In this document: in pieces, positions 47,541 to 53,801 of the stretch
Layout of the letters: each line of letters begins with the position of its first letter
Position numbering within the stretch: the stretch's first letter is position 1
From: Dickeya oryzae
GTDB taxonomy: Bacteria > Pseudomonadota > Gammaproteobacteria > Enterobacterales > Enterobacteriaceae
DNA length: 53,801 nt
Assembly: GCF_009372235.1 (NCBI RefSeq)
Contig: NZ_ML762923.1
Span: 1-53,801, forward strand
Direction: 5' to 3'
The notes under the pieces: generated by a model
What the model was told of the DNA's origin: nothing
Databases searched by the model: none
What the model saw: only the letters and a program-made list of their open reading frames with translations
Program-made: the position numbers and the translations under genes

Positions 47541-47830
47541 TGATGGTTATTGATCGTCTTTACCGCTGTATGGATAAGGGCCCGTTACGGGCCCTTTCCC
47601 TGATCATGGCGTTATTACTGGCTGGATGTGTTTTCTGGGAGCCTGCGCGTTTTGCCGCTCGCACCAGCTCACTGGCAGTCTGGCAGGGAATCGTGCTGAT
47701 TTGGGCGGTGTGTACGGGTGTCGTGCATGGTGTAGGGTTTCGTCCGCAGAGAATGCGCTGGCGAACCTTCTTTTCCCCCCTTCCAGCCTTTGTGATCCTG
47801 GCCGCAGGATTGTATTACTACTTCCTGTAG
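47540..47830 (+). CDS. ybgE: Cyd operon protein YbgE
   Basis: A 96-residue inner-membrane protein (E. coli YbgE 97) with three predicted helices. It shares LYRCMDKGPLRALSLIMALL-type sequence and VHGVGFRPQ with the family. Function is unknown; it always follows cydABX. A GC-rich perfect inverted repeat (47576-47596) lies inside codons 13-19 and may act on the transcript. Confidence 0.93.
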   Translation: MMVIDRLYRCMDKGPLRALSLIMALLLAGCVFWEPARFAARTSSLAVWQGIVLIWAVCTGVVHGVGFRPQRMRWRTFFSPLPAFVILAAGLYYYFL

Positions 47831-47852
47831 GATAGCTTTTCATTCCTTTTGG

Positions 47853-47882
47853 TTATGGGTTGTCCGCAACCCATAATTATTT
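47853..47882 (+). terminator. Terminator of the cydABX-ybgE operon
   Basis: TTATGGGTTG and CAACCCATAA form a 10-bp stem with loop TCCG, followed by TTATTT. It lies 22 bp after ybgE. Confidence 0.82.
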
Positions 47883-47904
47883 ACCTTCCTGTACATAGAA
47901 CCCA

Positions 47905-47933
47905 TTCCCAACTTTATCCCTCTTGCGTATAGT
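47905..47933 (+). promoter_or_regulatory. Candidate ybgC-tol-pal promoter
   Basis: A -10 box TATAGT at 47928-47933 lies about 30 bp ahead of the ybgC start. The -35 region (TTCCCA, 47905-47910, 17-bp spacer) is poor. The location after the cyd terminator supports a promoter here, but the boxes alone are weak. Confidence 0.4.
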
Positions 47934-47964
47934 AGCGGGGTTTATCGCATTACCGGGATGTAGA

Positions 47965-49052
<1,088 letters not shown>

Positions 49053-49064
49053 TCAGGAGGTGAT

Positions 49065-49490
49065 ATGGCTCGTGCGCGTAGCGGCCGCCGGTCGCTGAAA
49101 TCCGAGATTAATATTGTTCCTTTGCTGGACGTGTTGTTGGTGCTGTTGTTGATCTTCATGGCAACTGCGCCAATCATCACTCAGAGCGTGGAAGTGGATC
49201 TGCCGGATGCAACCGAATCCAAGACCGTATCCAGCAACGATAATCCGCCGGTGATTGTCGAGGTATCCGGTGTAGGGCAATACAGTCTGGTCGTTGATCA
49301 TAACCGTATGAATCAATTGCCTGCGGAGCAGGTGGTGGCTGAAGCCCAGTCTCGCCTGACCGCAAACCCGAAAACGGTCTTTCTGATCGGGGGTGCCAAA
49401 GATGTTCCTTATGATGAGATCATCAAGGCGCTGAATTTGTTGCATCAGGCCGGTGTCAAATCTGTCGGGTTGATGACGCAACCGATTTGA
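49065..49490 (+). CDS. tolR: Tol-Pal system subunit TolR
   Basis: A 141-residue protein (E. coli TolR 142) with one membrane helix (about residues 18-38) and a periplasmic domain of the ExbD family. The proton-carrying Asp lies in NIVPLLDVLLVLLLIFM (about residue 23). It binds TolQ and TolA. AGGAGGTGAT precedes the ATG, 12 bp after tolQ. Confidence 0.98.
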   Translation: MARARSGRRSLKSEINIVPLLDVLLVLLLIFMATAPIITQSVEVDLPDATESKTVSSNDNPPVIVEVSGVGQYSLVVDHNRMNQLPAEQVVAEAQSRLTANPKTVFLIGGAKDVPYDEIIKALNLLHQAGVKSVGLMTQPI

Positions 49491-49567
49491 CCGGCGAGTC
49501 CGTGAATGATGACTTCTGAGAAGGATAGACATCATTTGTCTGGCAAAACTGTTTTTGGGAATCCTTT

Positions 49568-50767
49568 GTGTTAAAGGCAAACGAACGAAACGATAAGCTA
49601 AAGCGAGCCGTCATAATCTCGGTCGTTTTGCACGTTATTCTGATTGCGTTGCTGATTCTGAGTTCACTGAACCAGAAGATGGATGACGCCAGCGGTGGTG
49701 GCGGCGGTTCATCCATTGACGCGGTGATGGTTGACCCCAGTGCGGTGGTCGATCAATACAATCGTCAGCAACAACAGCAGAGTGACGCCCGTCGTGCTGA
49801 GCAGCTGCGCAAAAAACAGGCAGATCAGCAGGCTGAAGAGTTGCAGGCGAAACAGGCTGCCGAACAACAGCGGCTAAAAGAACTGGAAAAAGAACGCCTG
49901 CAGGCACAAGAAGAAGCGAAACAACAAGCGCAGGAACAGGCGCAACAGCAAAAACAGGCGGAGGAAGCCGCCCAGAAAGCGAAGGAACAGCAAAAACAAG
50001 CCGAAGCAGCGGCCGCGAAGGCTAAAGCAGAAGCCGAACAGCAGGCTAAGGCTGCCGCCGCAGCGAAGAAGCAGGCGGAAGACGAAGCCAAAAAACAGGC
50101 TGCTGCTGACGCGAAGAAAAAAGCGGAAGAAGAAGCAAAAGCTAAGGCAGCGGCTGCTGCAGCTGAAGCCAAGAAGAAAGCTGAAGAAGACGCTAAAGCT
50201 AAAGCGGCCGCTGAGGCTAAGCAGAAAGCGGAAGACGATGCCAAAGCTAAGGCGGCAGAGGCAGCTAAGGAAAAAGCTGCGGCTGAAGCGGCTAAGAAAG
50301 CTGAGGCCGCTGCTGCTGCCAAGAAAGCGGCAGACGACAAGAAAAAAGCTGCCGCTGCGGCTGCCAAACAGGCGGGTGAGGTTGACGACCTGCTGGGTGG
50401 TCTGGCTTCATCGAAGAATGCGCCAAAAGGTGGTGGTAATGCAGCCGGTAGTAATGCACCTGCCGGGGCAGGGAATAATAAGAAGAGCGGGGCATCAGGC
50501 GCTGCGCTGGATAGTTACGGCAGCCAGGTTCGCACCGCGATTCAGAGCAAGTTTTATGACTGGGAGTCCTACAAAGGACGCACCTGTACGTTACGCATCC
50601 GACTGGCGCCTGATGGCCTGCTAATCGATGTGAAGAGTGAGGGCGGCGATCCGGCATTGTGCCAGGCGGCAATTGCTGCGGCCAAGCAGGCTCGGATACC
50701 GAAGCCACCCACCTCTGATGTATATGAGGCTTTCAAGAACGCACCGATAGACTTTAAACCGCAGTGA
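49568..50767 (+). CDS. tolA: Tol-Pal bridge protein TolA
   Basis: A 399-residue protein (E. coli TolA 421) starting at GTG. One membrane helix at about residues 14-34 carries the SHLS-like face that meets TolQR; a Gly-rich hinge (GGGGGSSID) follows. A long Ala/Lys/Glu/Gln-rich helix (about 65-275) spans the periplasm and is shorter than in E. coli. The C-terminal globular domain (about 310-399) binds Pal, TolB and CpoB and has a Cys pair (GRTCTLRI, PALCQAA). Antisense frames through the repeat are composition artefacts. Confidence 0.97.
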   Translation: MLKANERNDKLKRAVIISVVLHVILIALLILSSLNQKMDDASGGGGGSSIDAVMVDPSAVVDQYNRQQQQQSDARRAEQLRKKQADQQAEELQAKQAAEQQRLKELEKERLQAQEEAKQQAQEQAQQQKQAEEAAQKAKEQQKQAEAAAAKAKAEAEQQAKAAAAAKKQAEDEAKKQAAADAKKKAEEEAKAKAAAAAAEAKKKAEEDAKAKAAAEAKQKAEDDAKAKAAEAAKEKAAAEAAKKAEAAAAAKKAADDKKKAAAAAAKQAGEVDDLLGGLASSKNAPKGGGNAAGSNAPAGAGNNKKSGASGAALDSYGSQVRTAIQSKFYDWESYKGRTCTLRIRLAPDGLLIDVKSEGGDPALCQAAIAAAKQARIPKPPTSDVYEAFKNAPIDFKPQ

Positions 50768-50897
50768 TCCGGTTGCCAGTTGGCGGAGTTTACGACTATG
50801 ACTTCACTGGTCACCGTGTACATCGTGTTTGTTGATATGGGTTTGTTAAACGCTGCCAGGTTATCGTAGGCTCTGGAGCCGGGATAAGGGAGATGAG

Positions 50898-52184
50898 ATG
50901 AAGCAGGCATTAAAAATTGCATTGAGTTTTCTGATGCTGTGGACGGCTGTGTTGCATGCAGAAGTCCGTATTGAAATTACTCAGGGGGTCGACTCCGCGC
51001 GGCCGATCGGCGTGGTTCCGTTTAAATCGACGGGCGGCGCAGTTCCTGAAGAGATCGGCAGTATTGTTGCTGCAGATTTGCGTAACAGCGGTAAATTCAA
51101 TCCTATCGACCCCAGCCGTATGCCACAACAGCCTGGTACTGCGGCTGAAGTGACGCCGTCCGCCTGGACCGCTCTGGGTATTGACGCGGTAGTCGTCGGG
51201 CAGGTTCAGCCGACAGCGGATGGCTATCTGGTTTCCTATCAACTGGTAGATACCTCCGGCAGTGCAGGCAGCGTGCTGGCGCAGAACCAGTTCAAAGTGA
51301 CCAAGCAGTGGCTGCGTTATGCCGCGCATACCGCCAGTGATGAAGTCTTCGAGAAGCTGACAGGTATCAAGGGTGCTTTCCGTACTCGTATCGCTTATGT
51401 GGTGCAAACCAATGGCGGCCAGTATCCGTATGAATTGCGTGTAGCGGATTACGACGGTTACAACCAGTTCGTGGTTCACCGCTCTCCAGAACCGTTGATG
51501 TCACCAGCCTGGTCGCCGGATGGCAGCAAACTGGCCTATGTGACATTCGAGAGTGGCCGTTCTGCGCTGGTGGTACAGACACTGGCCAATGGCGATATCA
51601 GACAAATTGCGTCTTTCCCTCGTCACAATGGTGCGCCGTCATTCTCACCGGATGGGTCTAAACTTGCTTTTGCGCTGTCCAAAAGTGGTAGCCTGAATTT
51701 GTATGTGATGAATCTGGGTTCTGGCCAGATTTCTCAGGTAACTGATGGTCGCAGTAATAATACTGAACCGACCTGGTTCCCTGATAGCCAAACGCTGGCC
51801 TATACTTCTGACCAGGCCGGTCGTCCCCAGATTTATAAAATCGGTATCAACGGCGGTGCTCCTCAGCGTCTGACCTGGGAAGGATCTCAAAACCAGGATG
51901 CTGAAATCAGCAGCGATGGTAAATTCCTGGTGATGGTCAGCTCCAATGGTGGCGCTCAGCATATCGCCAAACAGGATCTGGTAACGGGTGGCGTTCAAGT
52001 GTTAACGGACACGTTCCTGGATGAAACGCCGAGTATCGCGCCCAATGGCACCATGGTAATCTACAGCTCCAAACAGGGCCTGGGTTCTGTGTTGCAACTG
52101 GTTTCGACCGACGGGCGTTTTAAAGCGCGTCTTCCGGCAACCGATGGTCAGGTGAGATTCCCTACCTGGTCGCCGTATATGTAA
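50898..52184 (+). CDS. tolB: Tol-Pal system beta-propeller protein TolB
   Basis: A 428-residue periplasmic protein (E. coli TolB 430). The signal peptide ends at LHA (residue 21) before EVRIEI, the TolA-binding N terminus. A two-domain layout follows: an alpha/beta domain to about residue 165, then a six-bladed propeller with repeated SPDGSKLA and WFPDSQ motifs. It binds Pal. GGGATAAGGGAGATGAG precedes the ATG, 130 bp after tolA. Confidence 0.98.
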   Translation: MKQALKIALSFLMLWTAVLHAEVRIEITQGVDSARPIGVVPFKSTGGAVPEEIGSIVAADLRNSGKFNPIDPSRMPQQPGTAAEVTPSAWTALGIDAVVVGQVQPTADGYLVSYQLVDTSGSAGSVLAQNQFKVTKQWLRYAAHTASDEVFEKLTGIKGAFRTRIAYVVQTNGGQYPYELRVADYDGYNQFVVHRSPEPLMSPAWSPDGSKLAYVTFESGRSALVVQTLANGDIRQIASFPRHNGAPSFSPDGSKLAFALSKSGSLNLYVMNLGSGQISQVTDGRSNNTEPTWFPDSQTLAYTSDQAGRPQIYKIGINGGAPQRLTWEGSQNQDAEISSDGKFLVMVSSNGGAQHIAKQDLVTGGVQVLTDTFLDETPSIAPNGTMVIYSSKQGLGSVLQLVSTDGRFKARLPATDGQVRFPTWSPYM

Positions 52185-52223
52185 TCAAAAATATGTACAA
52201 TAACCTATTTAAAGGACATAGAA

Positions 52224-52730
52224 ATGCAATTCAATAAAGTGCTGAAAGGCCTGATGTTGGCTCTGCCGGTGCTGGCTGTTGCCGCATGTAGCTCCAACAA
52301 ACACGCTAACAATGACCAGTCCTCCCTGAACGGCGGCGCGGGTATGGAAAATGGCGGTAACATGTCTTCTGCTGAGCAGGCTCGTCTGCAGATGCAGGAA
52401 CTGCAGCGCAACAATATCGTTTACTTCGATCTGGACAAATATGACATTCGTCCTGACTTCGCTCAGATGCTGGATGCCCACGCTGCTTTCCTGCGTAGCA
52501 ACCCGTCTTACAAAGTGACTATCGAAGGTCATGCGGACGAACGTGGTACGCCGGAATACAACATCGCTCTGGGCGAGCGTCGTGCTAACGCTGTGCAGAT
52601 GTATCTGCAGGGTAAAGGCGTGTCTGCCGATCAGATCTCCGTGGTTTCTTACGGTAAAGAGAAACCTGCTGTTCTGGGTCATGACGAAGCTGCATGGTCC
52701 AAGAACCGTCGTGCCGTTCTGGTATACTAA
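52224..52730 (+). CDS. pal: Peptidoglycan-associated lipoprotein Pal
   Basis: A 168-residue outer-membrane lipoprotein (E. coli Pal 173). A lipobox LAVAAC gives the lipidated Cys22. The OmpA-like peptidoglycan-binding domain has [14 protein letters not shown], the ligand Asp, then [21 protein letters not shown]. It anchors the outer membrane to the wall and works with TolA and TolB. cpoB follows after 9 bp. Confidence 0.98.
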   Translation: MQFNKVLKGLMLALPVLAVAACSSNKHANNDQSSLNGGAGMENGGNMSSAEQARLQMQELQRNNIVYFDLDKYDIRPDFAQMLDAHAAFLRSNPSYKVTIEGHADERGTPEYNIALGERRANAVQMYLQGKGVSADQISVVSYGKEKPAVLGHDEAAWSKNRRAVLVY

Positions 52731-52739
52731 GAGAATCGC

Positions 52740-53552
52740 ATGAGCAGTAACTTCAGACATCACATGTTGAGTCTGTCGTTACTGGTTGGCGTAGCGGCCC
52801 CTTGGGTCGCTACTGCCCAGGCGCCAATCAGTAATGTCGGCTCAGGCTCGGTAGAAGATCGAGTCACTCAGCTGGAGCGTATCTCCAACGCTCATAGTCA
52901 GTTATTAACCCAACTTCAGCAACAACTCGCCGACACTCAGCGCGATATCGATGGCTTGCGCGGCCAAATTCAGGAAAATCAATATCAGCTGAATCAGGTC
53001 GTCGAGCGTCAAAAGCAGATCTATCAGCAAATTGACAGCCTGGGTTCTCAGAGTGGTGGTCAAGCCTCTTCTGGTGCCTCATCGGCAGCTAATGCTGCGG
53101 CCTCTGCACCAGCGGCAGCCAGCGATGCGGGAGCCGCAAGTAATACCGGTACGAGTTCCGCAGCACCTGCTATGACGGGTGATGCAAATACCGATTACAA
53201 TGCCGCTGCCTCATTGGTGCTGGAAAAGAAACAGTATGATCAGGCGATTGCTGCGTTTCAGAATTTCGTGAAGCGATATCCTGATTCAACCTACCAGCCG
53301 AATGCGAATTACTGGTTAGGACAGTTGTTCTACAACAAGGGTAAAAAAGACGACTCGGCGTATTACTTCGCTAATGTTGTCAAAAACTACCCTAAATCAC
53401 CGAAAGCACCGGAAGCCATGTTCAAAGTTGGCCTCATCATGCAGGAAAAAGGTCAGACTGATAAAGCCAAGGCAGTCTACCAACAGGTGATAAAAAACTA
53501 CCCCAATACTGATGGTGCAAAACAAGCTCAGAAGCGTTTGGATAGTTTGTGA
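52740..53552 (+). CDS. cpoB: Cell division coordinator CpoB
   Basis: A 270-residue periplasmic protein (E. coli CpoB/YbgF 263). A signal peptide (cleavage near residue 26-28, ATAQA) precedes a coiled-coil trimerisation segment rich in Gln and Leu (residues 40-100). A Ser/Ala linker (about 104-145) and a TPR domain (about 150-265, with NYWLGQLFYNKGKKDDSAYY and PNTDGAKQAQKRL) follow. It links PBP1B activity with Tol-Pal during constriction. It is the last gene of the operon. Confidence 0.97.
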   Translation: MSSNFRHHMLSLSLLVGVAAPWVATAQAPISNVGSGSVEDRVTQLERISNAHSQLLTQLQQQLADTQRDIDGLRGQIQENQYQLNQVVERQKQIYQQIDSLGSQSGGQASSGASSAANAAASAPAAASDAGAASNTGTSSAAPAMTGDANTDYNAAASLVLEKKQYDQAIAAFQNFVKRYPDSTYQPNANYWLGQLFYNKGKKDDSAYYFANVVKNYPKSPKAPEAMFKVGLIMQEKGQTDKAKAVYQQVIKNYPNTDGAKQAQKRLDSL

Positions 53553-53567
53553 TTCCCTTTCTGGCAC

Positions 53568-53594
53568 AAAAACTGCGCGATATGCGTGGTTTTT
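53568..53594 (+). terminator. Possible terminator of the tol-pal operon
   Basis: AAAAACTGCGC (53568-53578) can pair with GCGTGGTTTTT (53584-53594) with two G-U pairs. It lies 16 bp after cpoB. The U run is inside the stem rather than after it, so the call is tentative. Confidence 0.4.
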
Positions 53595-53646
53595 GCGCTG
53601 GGGAGTTCAAGGGATAAGCAGTTGAGCTTTTTTTTCTGAAAATGTG

Positions 53647-53674
53647 TTGCACAGAAAAATTATATTAGTAATAT
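53647..53674 (+). promoter_or_regulatory. Promoter of the tRNA-Lys operon
   Basis: TTGCAC (53647-53652), a 16-bp spacer and TAATAT (53669-53674), followed by the GC-rich discriminator GCCGCCG. This is the usual build of a stable-RNA promoter. It is about 50 bp ahead of the mature tRNA. Confidence 0.75.
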
Positions 53675-53725
53675 ATGCCGCCGTTGCCAAGGCGATGCTG
53701 AATCGCTAAAAGCAGCAGAATGTTT

Positions 53726-53801
53726 GGGTCGTTAGCTCAGTCGGTAGAGCAGTTGACTTTTAATCAATTGGTCGCAGGTTCGAATCCTGCACGACCCACC
53801 A
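53726..53801 (+). tRNA. tRNA-Lys (anticodon TTT)
   Basis: A full 76-nt tRNA, GGGTCGTTAGCTCAGTCGG at the 5' end, anticodon TTT in the loop GACTTTTAATC, and an encoded CCA at the last base of the window. By position it matches lysT, the first of the lysT-valT-lysW cluster that follows ybgF in E. coli; later members would be outside the window. Confidence 0.97.

Noticed and set aside
49825-50367. A 180-residue Ala/Ser/Cys/Phe-rich frame opposite tolA
   Set aside because: Produced by the repetitive Ala/Lys codons of TolA read on the other strand; not a gene or a tandem DNA repeat.

Overview
The window is chromosomal DNA of an enterobacterium of the order Enterobacterales. Gene order follows the asnB-nag-glnS-fur-fldA-seqA-pgm-kdp-phr-gltA-sdh-suc-cyd-tol-pal block of Escherichia coli. 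Almost every protein matches its E. coli counterpart in length to within a few residues, but the block is much leaner. I infer a soft-rot type genus (Pectobacteriaceae, Dickeya-like) from the lean layout, a chemoreceptor gene set beside fldA and intact ERIC elements. That genus call is inference and was not tested by any search. I see no phage, integron, CRISPR array, insertion sequence or pseudogene.

Layout. 1-414: four tRNA genes (Met, Leu, Gln, Gln) on the minus strand with their promoter. 633-7619: asnB, the nagC-nagA-nagB amino-sugar operon and a divergent nagE transporter. 7787-11034: glnS, fur with its short upstream ORF uof, an ERIC element and fldA. 11457-15369: a methyl-accepting chemotaxis protein with a likely flagellar-sigma promoter, ybfE, ybfF and seqA. 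15395-17530: pgm and a half-size EamA transporter. 17637-25549: the complete kdpFABCDE potassium system. 25960-32136: ybfA, a DUF523-DUF1722 protein (RudS-like tRNA desulfidase), phrB, ybgI and the 5-oxoproline genes pxpB, pxpC and pxpA. 32210-43867: the TCA-cycle block gltA, sdhCDAB and sucABCD. 44693-47830: cydA, cydB, cydX and ybgE. 47965-53552: the Tol-Pal envelope operon. 53726-53801: a tRNA-Lys gene at the window edge.

How the genes work together. The nag genes import and break down N-acetylglucosamine. kdpFABC pumps potassium under control of KdpD and KdpE. gltA, sdh and suc form most of the TCA cycle and feed electrons to the respiratory chain, which ends at the cytochrome bd oxidase CydABX. 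Tol-Pal links the inner and outer membranes during division. fur and fldA connect iron supply to low-potential electron transfer.

Most of the window is well-known housekeeping DNA, and I found no convincing new multi-gene system. The points most worth a second look are: kdpE has no ATG, GTG or TTG start and seems to begin at CTG; NagE lacks the EIIA domain of E. coli NagE; a RudS-like gene stands beside photolyase; a chemoreceptor with a sigma-28-like promoter lies between fldA and ybfE; the predicted fur promoter abuts the uof start codon; an ERIC element sits inside the 3' untranslated end of the suc transcript; and the cydA leader carries a perfect inverted repeat.
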